From the NCBI RefSeq assembly GCF_954871325.1, contig NC_088775.1, positions 22,917,561 through 22,981,560 of the forward strand: a stretch of 64,000 nt of DNA. Reading direction: 5' to 3'. A program made the translations under genes and the position numbers. Under the pieces are notes generated by a model, which saw nothing but the letters and a program-made list of their open reading frames with translations, did not search any database and was not told the origin of the DNA. This DNA is from Gordionus sp. m RMFG-2023 (Eukaryota > Nematomorpha > Gordioida > Chordodea > Parachordodidae). This document shows, one piece after another, positions 24,163 to 34,593 of this stretch (position 1 is its first letter; each line of letters begins with the position of its first letter).

Positions 24163-25751
24163 TTAAACATTCAATGTTATATTAATAGCGATTCCTTTAA
24201 GATAATCTAATCTTGATCGATTTTCGAAGTCAGAAACAATTGTTACTATTCTCGCATGTAGATTTCGATATTTTTTTCTCGGGGTAGAGGGTGTTTCACC
24301 AGATTTATATTGAGCAATTTTTAATTCTGTCAACCCTTGTTGTTTTTTTAAGCCTAGGAAAAATTATATAGTTTATTAGTAAATCTTTATACTTTTTAAA
24401 TCATTTTAAAATAATAGATATATAGATAACTTTAAATTTCCACATGTTTGGATGGTAACTTGTTAGGAGGGAACTGAAGCATCTATGCTACCCTTCAACC
24501 GCGTTGTTGGTTTTCGCTTCCCCGTTCAGTGTTGATTGGTAACAACTCCAGAGTTCAATATTAAACAAAGCAGGTAGTCTGCCTCTTCCAAACGTTTTAC
24601 CAATATAAGCTTTTTCAAAAGTTTCAATTAGAGGCTGAAGTAACAATTGATTATTAGAATAAAATTCGGAGTTTATTAGTAATTCAAATGTTTCAACTAC
24701 ATTTAAGGGTGGCACAAACGCCAAACAAACCATCATTCTAAGTTGTATATTAAATTCTACATCTGTTTTATATTTATGCGATATTTCTGGATATTTTTTA
24801 ATGCTTCGCCAAAAGGATTGACCAAAATGGAAATAGCAACATTTGTGTTGCGAATTGGGAAACACTTCATTGAAAGCTTTTACACTGGCCATTTCAAAAT
24901 CCGTCATAATTTTTTCTGGAGTTGATATTAAGTTGTCACCTATAATAGTAAATATTCTTTTATAAGTTTCATAATCCTTTCTATTGGTCAATATATATAT
25001 GAGAGGTAAATCATTATTATTTCTAATCCCATGAATTGTATAAATTTGCATAAATAAAGGTGGCGACGATTTAAATGTACCATCAGAAAACTAATGTTCG
25101 CATGAAGCTAAGAAGTCCAAATTTTTTCTTGTTCCAAATATGATAACACGGTCGGGAACCTGACACACATGATAAATAAATAAGCAATTATAATAAAGTG
25201 TTTCTTATCGGGCAGCTTATCGCAACAAAAATGAAGGATTAGTTATATTTGTTCAAAATATTTATAGAAAATCTTACCCGACCATCATCATGAAGTATGA
25301 AATCCTCATATTTATCTGTAATTGAATATTCATGCGGAATTACCAGCTCAATAAGGCTGCTAGGATTCGGAGGTGCAAAACTGTTTGAACTCCGCGTTCG
25401 GTGAATTATACGTTTCATAAGATTCGGTGATGGTAGTGCCATTGATATAGAATCACTTAATTGAGATACGTGTTTCGCCACAATAAAGTTTGGAGTTTCC
25501 ATAGTATTATTCAAAGCTTCATTCTTAATTGAATTGATTATTTTCTTGGTTTCCATTTCGATTGGATTTTCTGGATGATTGTGTATTTCATTATTATCTT
25601 TTATCTTACCATTTTTTTTTGTAAGTCGTACGGGACATTTAAAAATATCCTGATTGATACATCTATAATAATTAGTATCTGAGACTACTTTATCCAGGCG
25701 GAACAAATAATTTTTAAAGGTTAAGATCTCCTTATTTTTGCTTGATAACAT
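24163..25751 (-). pseudogene. FLYWCH zinc-finger MULE transposase, nearly intact
   Basis: Exon 1 (25278-25751) starts MLSSKNKEILTFKNYLFRLD and shows the FLYWCH fold: YYRC, then CPVRL and HNHP. A clean intron (GTAAGA...CAG, 25160-25277) joins HDDGR to VPDRVIIFGTRK in phase. Exon 2 holds the MULE transposase domain: FSDGTFKSSPPLFMQIYTIH, IMTDFEMASVKAFNEVFP and CCYFHFGQSFWRSI carry the expected DDE and C/H motifs. The only breaks up to 24488 are two in-frame TAG codons (25091-25093 and 24488-24490), both where the family has Trp. Beyond lie HRCFSSLLTSYHPNMWKF, a probable short intron with a poor donor, and a tail ending at TAA 24163. As the sole transposase of this type inside the 11-kb element, it probably served that element. 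Confidence 0.88.
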
Positions 25752-26223
25752 ATTTTATAAGACTCCGAAATAAAGAGGAAAGAATGGCGAAAATATTTAT
25801 AATTTATAACCAAAGGAATGGCACCAGCCAGACGGGAAATTTTTTTTTTTTAAATTTCGGCAATACTTTTTTTTTAAAATAGTTATAATTTATCAAATAT
25901 GTCATTAATTATTTGTTAATTTTGTGTAGCTATTTTTTTTATTATATTTTAAAATTATTTAAGATTCAATAAGAAACCCATATCAAAATATTATATTTAA
26001 ATTAATTGAAATTAATGCCGAGTTATTATACTAAAAATTTTATCACGCCCCCTCCCCCCCCCTTTAAATAAACAGAAAAGATAAAAAGATATCTATAAAG
26101 TAAATTGGGGAAATCCCTTATTTCACTTAGATGTAATTTATTTTTGAATTGCCATTCAAAATTGATATTCTAAACAGTAATGTTGTAGACTTTATTCATC
26201 TACACTGTTTAAGAATAGTGACT
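25752..26223. other. Upstream region of the MULE transposase
   Basis: AT-rich, with a C-rich tract near 26047. It presumably held the promoter of the minus-strand transposase, but no specific element is recognisable. Confidence 0.4.
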
Positions 26224-26231
26224 GCCAAAAC

Positions 26232-26855
26232 CACGGTTGTGCATTTGACCGATCAAATATAGTTAAAATCAAATAAATATTATTTTATATTGAATATCAT
26301 CATTTTCTTTAATATTTAATCAATTTTCTTTTTGTCTAAATCTTCAATCGATTTCTGTTTTAGTAAGATTATTGACACAAATCGACCAATTTCTTTCTAA
26401 AGAAGAAGTAGATCTAGAAATTGTTAGTAATGTCACTTCTCTTAATGGCCATGGTGGTCAAAGCTAATTCCACTGCTTGAGTTTGAAATCTGATTGTTTC
26501 TTATGGAAGTTACTGCTATCCCCATGATTTTCTATTAAACAAGCCGCTTTTATTTCTGAAATTTATGATATAGCTTGAAATATTTTGATCACCACCTTGT
26601 ATGCCTAATTCTTTTATTATATTACATACTTCATTAAATTCACTGTGATTAAAATGCTCTCCTTAATATTAGGAACTCAATAAGCATTGTGATCACATTT
26701 CACATGTATTTATATCGTTTTTTCTTTTTCAAACATATTTTTATATTCAGATCTTATAGAATATATGACTACTTGACCAGGTCAAATATTCTCCCGTTCA
26801 ATTGACCCGTCAAAATCTAGTTTTGACTGGTCATTTGACTGACTTGCTAAACCTG
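26232..26855. mobile_element. Small hAT, sibling of the 16779-28586 host hAT
   Basis: The ends are CACGGTTGTGCATTTGACCG and, reversed, CAGGTTTAGCAAGTCAGTCA. Flanks gccaaaac (26224-26231) and gccaaaga (26856-26863) are a decayed 8-bp duplication. The interior aligns with 27840-28586 throughout. On the minus strand it keeps a transposase C-terminal relic with TSSLERNWSICVNNLTKTEI, equivalent to the conserved ASSERNWS motif of the hAT dimerisation domain. Stops and frame changes are common. Confidence 0.8.
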
Positions 26856-27214
26856 GCCAAAGATTGATAAATTAATAAATATTAAGTCATCAGACAATAA
26901 ATAGGAATGCTACCCAGATATCAATTTCGCCAATAAATATCAAGATTTAACTAATAAACTCAATGATTAATATATTGATAAAGCTGAGTTCCTTGTGCGC
27001 GATTATTATAAAATAAGAACTTCGAAGGAAAGGATAGGATAGCGAAAAAAGTGTATTTCAATAACAAATTTCATAAACCAGTCTAAGTTAATTAATCATT
27101 GTAAAAAATTTTTAAGGTTATAAGAAAATTACAAACTATGTGAATTAAAAAAATATTATTCAAATAATATAATTATAAAAAAATGATTCAAAATAAATTA
27201 GTCATTATTAGCAA

Positions 27215-27812
27215 TTACCGCGATATTAAATTCTCTATAATATCTTCGCGATATATGTTTCGCGAAATAATTGTCGCTACATTGTCTTCGCGATTTGGGT
27301 TTCGCGATTTGGGTTTCGCGATAATAATTTCGCTATAAAATTTTCGCGATTAAAGTTTCGCGGTAATGTATTCGCTTTAAAGGTTTCGCGATAAAGGTTT
27401 CGCTATAAAATTTTCGCGATTATTGATTCGCGATAAAAGTTTCGCGGTAATGTATTCGCTTAAAATGTTTCGCGATAAAAGTTTCGCTATAAAATTTTCG
27501 CGATTATTAATTCGCGATAAAAGTTTCGCGGTAATGTATTCGCATTAAAGGTTTCGCGATAAAAGTTTCGCTATAAAAAATTCGCGATATATGTTTCGCT
27601 ATATTGTATTCGCGGTAATGTATTCGCTATAAAGGTTTCGCGATAAAGGTTTCGCTATAAAAAATTCGCGATATTTGTTTCGCGATATTGCATTCGCGGA
27701 ATAGTATTCGCTATTATGGATTCGCGATAAAAGTTTCGCTATAAAATCCATTCGCGATAAACGACATTCGCGATAAAAGTTTCGCGAAAAAGTGTTTCGC
27801 GATAAAAGTTTC
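27215..27812 (-). repeat. CpG-rich terminal array, 84-bp unit (right, inverted)
   Basis: TTCGCG/TTCGCT modules repeat with the same 84-bp higher-order period as the left array (cgcggtaatgtattcgc at 27359, 27443, 27527, 27611). The outer 55 bp match the left terminus in reverse. It is the right inverted repeat of the 11-kb Mutator-like element. Apparent frames such as the one at 27599-27904 are produced by the repeat. Confidence 0.92.
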
Positions 27813-28084
27813 GCTGAATTGACATGGAACCGTGCATTTGACCGGTAAAATACGTTTCGGTCAATTGACCGATATTTGACCTGGTCAAATGGGGTCAAAT
27901 TCAAATATATGTTTTTTTAAGTTAATATTAACTTTATTTTGAATATAATAGTAAAATGAATCTATAATATTAATTTTTTAAATTCATTGTCATTCAATAA
28001 CTAACATGTAGCTATCTGTAGCAGAGTTTTGTTCTGATTCATATTCAATATTATCATTTTCTTTAATATTTTTAATCAATTTTC

Positions 28085-28433
28085 CTGATGTCTTAGATCT
28101 TCAATCGATTTCTATTTTCATAAGAATATTAACCCAAATCGACCTATTTCTTTTTAAGGGAGAAGTAGAACTAGGAATTGTTAGTCTCTTAATGGGCAGG
28201 GTGGAGAAAGTTTAATCTATTAACTAGGTCGGAATTGATTGTTTCTGGAAATTACTTTCCACATAATTTGCTATATTAAACATGCTGTTTTTGCTTCTGA
28301 AATTAATTATATCACTTAAAATATTTTGGTCATCACGACCTTGTAAAATAGCTAATTCTTGAATTATATCACATACTTGTGAGTTTTCCTCTTGATATTG
28401 TGGACACAAAAAATAAGCAAACATTGTGATCAC
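28085..28433 (-). pseudogene. hAT transposase C-terminal relic (host hAT)
   Basis: The minus-strand frame 28224-28433 (MITMFAYFLCPQYQ, then IIQELAILQGRDDQNI) matches the region just before the hAT dimerisation domain. Below it, out of frame, LKRNRSIWVNILMKIEID corresponds to the ERNWS...NRL motif. The relic is short, truncated at the N-terminus and broken by frame changes, as expected for a non-autonomous deletion derivative. Confidence 0.75.
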
Positions 28434-28767
28434 ATGTATTTACATCGTTTTTCCCTTTTTTAAACATATTTTTAATTTATTTTTCCTTTAAATTTTTTAG
28501 AGTATTTGACCGTATTTGACAGGTCAAATACTTCTAGGGTCAATTGACTGAATTTGACTGATCAATTGACCGACTTGCCAACCCTGTTTGTAACAATTTA
28601 TTAAACACTCTTAACAAAAATGACACATAATATCTTCTGCTTTTTATTCTTAATTTTATTTAATATTATCTTCTGCTTTTTCTTGCTTCCCTTAAAAAAA
28701 CAAAATTAATCAAAACTTAATTTCTTATTTATTTTTTTTACCTTTTAATAATAAAAGATATTTTAAA

Positions 28768-29700
28768 ATGTCATTTAAAAATAATCTTAAAATTTACTCC
28801 TTCAATATACCTGGCTTATTAAGCAAAATTACAATTTTGAGGAAAATCATGGAAGAAAATAACATTAAAATTCTTATGACCTAAGAAACTATGATTAACA
28901 ATGTTATCAAAAAATTACGTGGGTATACTTTTCTTTACTCCGGGATCACCTACTGGTAGAAATGGTGTATCATTCATCATCAGAGATGATTTTTCTAAAT
29001 TCTACCAAAAATTTCAATCCTTTTATCGATAGACTAGCATCTATTATTCTAAAAAGTAAAGGTAAATTAATTAACCTAATAAATGTTTATACCCCTGCCA
29101 AACAAAATGAATACCCAAAATTCATTTCAAATCTTAAGAACTTCCTTAGTCACATCAATAAAAATTACGTTATCATCATTGTAGGAGACCTTAACATGAA
29201 ATTAGGTAATGAAATCACTAATTCTCATATTGGTTTTGCTACTTTAAATCAAACAACTAACAATAATGCCTCTAAAATAATTGATATCTGTAAACTCTTT
29301 AATTTAAAAATCATCAACTCTTTTTATAAACAAAGTAATAATAAATATCACACATACTTCAAACCCAATTATCCATATAATTAGATTATTTCATCACAAG
29401 TATAAAAATGAGCTCTTAAATTGATTTTTTTTAAACAAATATACTCCTATAATCTCCAAAAAATATAATATCTCTAATCTTAATTTACCAACCCCAGCAA
29501 ATAATTTTCTACATATTTGAATCAAATCAACAATAATGACTCATGATTAAACATTTTAAACTCGATTATCAAAACAGCAAATACCCATCTTAATATTAAT
29601 TATCAATATCCTGATTGATTAAGTTCTAATACATTAGAATTAATAAAGTTACTTCCTAATAAAAGAAAAAAAAAGAAAGAAAAACAATTACACAAAAAAA
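28768..29700 (+). pseudogene. LINE ORF2 fragment: apurinic endonuclease domain
   Basis: It starts with MSFKNNLKIYSFNIPGLLSK (endonuclease N-terminus with its Asn), then ILMT followed by a TAA where the catalytic Gln/Glu context QET is expected. PGSPTGRNGVSFIIRDDFS follows one frame over. The readable block 28997-29384 has LINLINVYTPAKQNEYPKFI and IIIVGDLNMKLGN (catalytic GDLN/GDFN). Past a stop at 29384 a decayed linker runs to about 29700 (TLELIKLLPNKRKKKKEK). No reverse transcriptase follows. It is a different LINE family from 41400-46090. Confidence 0.85.
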
Positions 29701-29737
29701 TTATTTTTTCCTCCTTTATAAGATTTATTATTTCTTA

Positions 29738-29912
29738 AATAGTGGATCCTGGCTTATCCACGAGAGGTACCGTTATTCCTCTTTAATTAAACGGACCCAG
29801 ACAGTAGGGTAAAATTATGCAAATTCACTGCACTGGATACGCCCTCTATGGGGTGGTTGAGTACCTACTTAATTGTGGGATGTCTCACCAGTGTATGATA
29901 GGATAGGATGAT
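29738..29912 (+). mobile_element. SINE-like repeat, second copy
   Basis: Moderately GC-rich compared with its surroundings. It has a ctttaattaaacggaccc block, a short hairpin (cgccctctatggggtg), a ctcaccagtgtatgat block and a short GATAG tail. The landmarks match 15940-16126 in order. It lies directly after the LINE fragment. Partial tRNA-like promoter boxes could not be confirmed. Confidence 0.5.
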
Positions 29913-29959
29913 GTTGATTTATATAAATGATATGGAAATTTTGGTCATTCGTAACAAAT

Positions 29960-30985
29960 TGGTGCACGTCAAACCAAAATAAAAAATGGGTTAATGTGTG
30001 GGAAGGTTAAATAAGAAATTCATATTGTAAATAACACAACTCAAGGTAATTATTTTTTTTAAACAAATGCAACTTTTAATTTATAAAATTAAGTAGGAAT
30101 TTTTACAAGGGATAAAATATAATTAGATATTGATAAAAGTAAATGACAAGAAATATACCTTTAAATATTGCTAAATGTATAAATTTAAAATTAGTTTGTA
30201 AATATAAATTAAAAAGACAAGGATTTCTGATTTTTTAAACTAAAAAGAGTTGAATTATTGTTATTTTGATAAAATAAAAATTTTTAAATTTAAGCAGGAT
30301 TTCATATGTAATAGAGAGAGTTATTTTAATTATGGGAGGGTTATTTTAATAAATTTGAGTTTTTTTAAAGGGTTATTAATTTAAAATTTATTAAAATAAA
30401 ATATAAAATTCAGAACTGGGGTATTTATTGGAATTATAAGGGTATAGAAGTAGAGAATTTATATTGAGTATTTAGTGTGGTAAAAGTGGAAAATTTGTTA
30501 TAAGAATATATATAAGATAAAAGTTTGAATGTAAAATTTGATTATAATTATGGTGAAGATATAAATTTGTATGGGTGATATAAAATATATATAAAATTAG
30601 ATTTTTGTTTTAAGATTATTTTTATATATACAATTGGAGCCTTTAAAAGGATGGACATATGTGTTGGTTCATTTTTAATCCATTTATAATTAATATTGAT
30701 TTATGGTGAATATAATTTAATTTTAAATAGGTGATATATTATGAATGTAATCCATTTTTTATTATTAGTGTTGATATATTATTAATGTGATTTATTGTAA
30801 AAGTAATTCATTTTTGATATGTGTTGATATATTATTAATGTGATCTATTGTGAATGATGTGTTAATATTGGTTTAATTTGAATTAAACATATAAAATATT
30901 TAATTATGATTATTTATTGCAAATGCTATGCAAATGCTAGAAGTGATGCAATAAATCTTATCATTATAATTAGTGTTAATGATAG
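29960..30985. other. No gene seen
   Basis: Highly AT-rich with diffuse duplication of phrases such as tgttgatatattattaatgt near 30770-30840, but no frame or named repeat. Confidence 0.5.
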
Positions 30986-30993
30986 ATGCAAAA

Positions 30994-31267
30994 CTGGGCC
31001 GTAGCCAGGAATTTTCAGTTAGGAGGGTCAGCTGCTTACTTGAGGAGGCCACTATTTTTTAAAAATAAAACAAATAATTAAGCATTTATAGAAATTTTTT
31101 GCTATTTTTATTAAAACTATATATACAATTATTTAAATGCATGATGATATTTTTATATACATAATATTTAGGTTGGGGCTAAAGATTTTTTCTGGGGGCC
31201 AGGTTTGATAGCCAAAAAATTTTTTGGGGAGACTGCCCCACCGACCTCCCCACCCCGTGGCTACGGC
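30994..31267. mobile_element. 274-bp hAT MITE
   Basis: The ends are CTGGGCCGTAGCCAGG and, reversed, GCCGTAGCCACGGGGTGG, flanked by an exact 8-bp duplication atgcaaaa (30986-30993 and 31268-31275). GC-rich ends with an AT-rich middle are typical. The minus-strand frame at 31133-31333 overlaps it by chance. Confidence 0.9.
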
Positions 31268-31275
31268 ATGCAAAA

Positions 31276-33004
31276 TATGTGATTTTAAAGAGGTTTTAGT
31301 TCTTTTTATGTGTTTAAAATAATAAGACATCAATTAATTTTTCAATATTTCCTGTCCAACAATTATGTAACAATATACTTTTCCCTATCTTATATTTTTT
31401 TTTTGGAAGAAAATATTATCTTAAAATTGTATTTATTTAATCTACATATTTTTCATTGTTATTATACCACAAAATTATTTTTATGCTTTCCACTATCCAT
31501 TGGTTATGTTAAAAATATTACAGTCCATCTTATTTATTTATTTTTTTCCCTTGTGATTATGCTACAAAATCATTTGTTTTATGTTTCACATTGTTCGATG
31601 ATTAGATTAAAAATATTACTTTCTTTTAACTTATTTTTTTTGAAAATAAAATTTTTATTTGAAACAAAATATCTACTTGATTAACTATATATAATGAAAT
31701 TGTATTTACATGTAATATATATTTTGATTATTAGTCTTTTATAAAAAATATATATCATATATATTTCATTAAAACCCTGATGTGTTGGCAGATAAGAAAA
31801 TGGTTGACATATGGGAGTAATGGTAGCAAAGAGCTCTGACTCAAATAGAACGTTTGAATAGATTATGAGATGATGATATCAAATAAACTATAAATGTTGT
31901 GTCAATTATGGAATAATTCTGGATAGTGTATTGAAAAGATGAAAATCCTTTGTTCAAGGATTTGATGATGATGTATATGATTAATAAAATTGGAAATTTT
32001 GATCATTCGTAACAGTGCTAACTTAAAAAATTATAAAATAAGATTAAATCTGACTTAGTTTTTACAAAAATGAATATTATTTTCGTTAAAATTTTTTATT
32101 ATTACTTTAAAAAATTACTATTATTTTTACAACAATAAAAATAATATTACTACATTAAAAATTTACTATTATTTCTACTACGTTAAATAAATTATTATTA
32201 AATTTATTACTTAAAAAATATACATGAGGGAGCAAATTTACTATTGCTTATTTTTTTAACAAATAAAAGGAAAAATCATGCTCATACGATATATTTTTGT
32301 TTATTGCGTTAAAAAATATAAACATTGGGGAATCAATTTTAGTAGTATTATAACTAGCATATTTTCGAAAGTAATTATATAACTAATGTTAAAGAATTGT
32401 TATATGTGTAAAATATTTAAATACGCTTAGGTATATGGTAAGGAATATTTATAAAATGTTTAAATTGAGTAATAAAGGTGAAATTAAGCATACAAATTTT
32501 AAGCTTAAATATAATTTAGCAAAAAGTCATATCCAAACATTAAAAAAAAAGTATAACTAGCGGCACGATACCAATATAAAATAGTTATTTTTAAAAAAAT
32601 AAAGAGAAAATCATGCGAATGTATTGTGTAATTTTAAGTTTAAAAAATAGAGTTGGGGAAGCAAATAAAAAAGCCTATTTTTTAATATAAAAATTAAAAT
32701 GATATTTTTATCTCTTCTTTTTTTAAATAAAAAATTGCTACTTTCCTAAAAGAATTAATTAATTTAAAATTTCTAATAATTACAATTGTAATAGCATTTA
32801 ACTCAAGAAATTTTTATGCAAAGAAATTAATTATTCAAAAGACCAAAATCTATTTAAAAAAGAAATCAAAACTTGCATTAGTAATTTTTCTATCTATAAT
32901 ATGAAATATGTGGATGGTTCATATGTGAATTTTCTATATTCTTGGCTATGCCAAAAATGTTTTTCAACTACTTCCCTAGTAATAAACTTGACGCTTCGTC
33001 ACTG
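31276..33004. other. No gene; dispersed repeat at 31905-32012
   Basis: AT-rich. The segment at about 31907-31975 is the partner of 15648-15715 (gaaaagatgaaaatcctttg). Its continuation ggaaattttgatcattcgta also occurs at about 29935. The phenylalanine/leucine-rich plus frame at 31310-31684 looks like a by-product of T-rich sequence. Confidence 0.5.
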
Positions 33005-34593
33005 ATTATACATAGACCTGTGCGCCGATGTCTCAATCAACGGCGGCGGTTTTTTTAAATTTTTTTATCGGCGTTCGGCGACGCGCCGATTTCGCCGCCG
33101 TCTACTAAATTGTCGGTGGCGGCGGCGGCGCAATATTTATTTTAAATTTTTTTTAATGAATTTAATTTATAAATTAATGTATTACATTTTTTATAATTTC
33201 TTTGGGCGATCTTTTCTAATAAATTGTTAACATAGTTTAATTGATCTTAAATTATTTCCTGTCTCACTCCAATTTAAATTTATGTATTTTCTCATTCACA
33301 GAAATAGACTAAGGAATTGCATTTTTACTCAGATCAGAGTCACATCCAACACATAAGAAATATTCTATTGATTTTTATTATAATTAAAATAAATTTGGAA
33401 TGCAAGCAAAATATAAAGTATGAAATGTAATAAGTCAGAGTTCAGATTTAGCAAAATTATAATTGTCATGAATAAACAGTATTTTATCAAGATTTGTGGG
33501 TCATAAAGAAGTCCTTTTAGCATTGAGTATTAATCCAGCAATGTATCTTTCGCTGTGCAGGCATACAATGAACCTTCCTAGCTAAATTAGCAAGCATAGG
33601 ACGTTCCAGTCACTCTTTCTTCCAAAAGATTAATGTGTCCTCTTCTGGGATATTATTCTGAGCAAAATATGTCATTCTTGTTCTAGATTACTAATATTGT
33701 TATAATCGTTACTTGGAAGGGAATGTTTACGAGCTAATTTAGCTATATAGGAGCTTGATGCTTGAATTTCACTCTGCATTTCTATCATACTCTAAAAGTT
33801 TTAAATGTCGAATTAAAAATTGCAATGATATCGTAGAATTCGAATTTAAATATTCTGAAAAAACTTTAAGATTTTGAAATCTGGGATCAAGTAGAGTTGC
33901 TAATATCTAATGTTTAAAATATAATTTTATTAATAAAAATATAAAATAACTTGAAGTTCAGTAATGGGAAACCTATGGTCAAGCTTTTTTTTATCCATAT
34001 TTTCTTTTAAGCATATAATATCTGAGCAATCAGATCTATTGATTTGTATATGAGATTCTATTTCACTGCGAAATAATAATCCTAAGTTTATTGTCGATCC
34101 TTTTTGGGAGGAAAGAAATTCCACCGACTCTCGGAATAGATTTAATACTGCGTAAAGCTCACCAATCATATCCCATTCATTATTAAAGAGTTTTAAAGAT
34201 TGTTTTCCTATTTTATTTAGAACATTATTTATAGAATTTTGTTTACACCGCGAACACTTTCTATATATGCTATGCCAGCGGGTAGGGCAATTTAATTTTA
34301 AAGTTTTTGCATTAATTGGATTGGTTGGTGCAATGCCATTTCTATTATCCGATTCATCAGACATATCAAAATGGTCATCAAGGTATGGATCAGAATCCTT
34401 AATATCCAAGATATTACCTGTCTCATAAATTGACTGCAGACATTTACGATGTTCAGTCTCAATTTCACATTCCAAATCTACTCGACATCTAAGGGCTGAA
34501 ATAATTTCTCTAATTTTTTTTAATGAGAATATCAATTTTGGTAACTTTTTTATGCCATCAACTGTAACCAAATTATGAAGTCCATGCCCTAAG

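Larger units (their letters stand above)
16792..27831. mobile_element. 11-kb Mutator-like element with array-type terminal repeats
   Basis: A 9-bp duplication gtgcatttg flanks the element at 16783-16791 and 27832-27840. The ends align without gaps (cgtatcaggtcaattcagcg against the reversed right end ggttccatgtcaattcagcg). They run on into matching CGCGAA-rich sequence, so the inverted repeats are several hundred bp long. A 9-bp duplication and long inverted repeats are hallmarks of Mutator-like elements. The element also carries a FLYWCH-MULE transposase gene on the minus strand at 24163-25751, which makes the assignment coherent. It contains two later hAT insertions (19787-22774 and 26232-26855). 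Confidence 0.85.
16779..28586. mobile_element. hAT element (host copy, ~770 bp) split by an 11-kb insertion
   Basis: An exact 8-bp duplication tttgtaac lies at 16771-16778 and 28587-28594. The left end is CAGGGTGCATTTG; the right end, reversed, is CAGGGTTGGCAAGTCGGTCA. Only 16779-16791 and 27832-28586 belong to this hAT. Removing the insertion rejoins the left end as CAGGGTGCATTTGACCGG, which matches the start of the sibling copy at 26232 (CACGGTTGTGCATTTGACCG). Repeated TTGACC/GGTCAA motifs form the subterminal region. The right part carries a minus-strand transposase relic. Confidence 0.85.

Noticed and set aside
27599-27904. 101-residue frame rich in YRE/SRN motifs (also 16783-16977)
   Set aside because: Generated by the CGCGAA satellite.
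31310-31684. 124-residue hydrophobic plus-strand frame resembling a membrane protein
   Set aside because: Phe/Leu/Ile/Tyr content is what T-rich DNA encodes; no pattern of helices, no homology recognised, isolated position.
33020-33150. Possible CpG-island promoter of a host gene
   Set aside because: The GC-rich stretch is the subterminal region of a hAT and is mirrored at 39010-39140.
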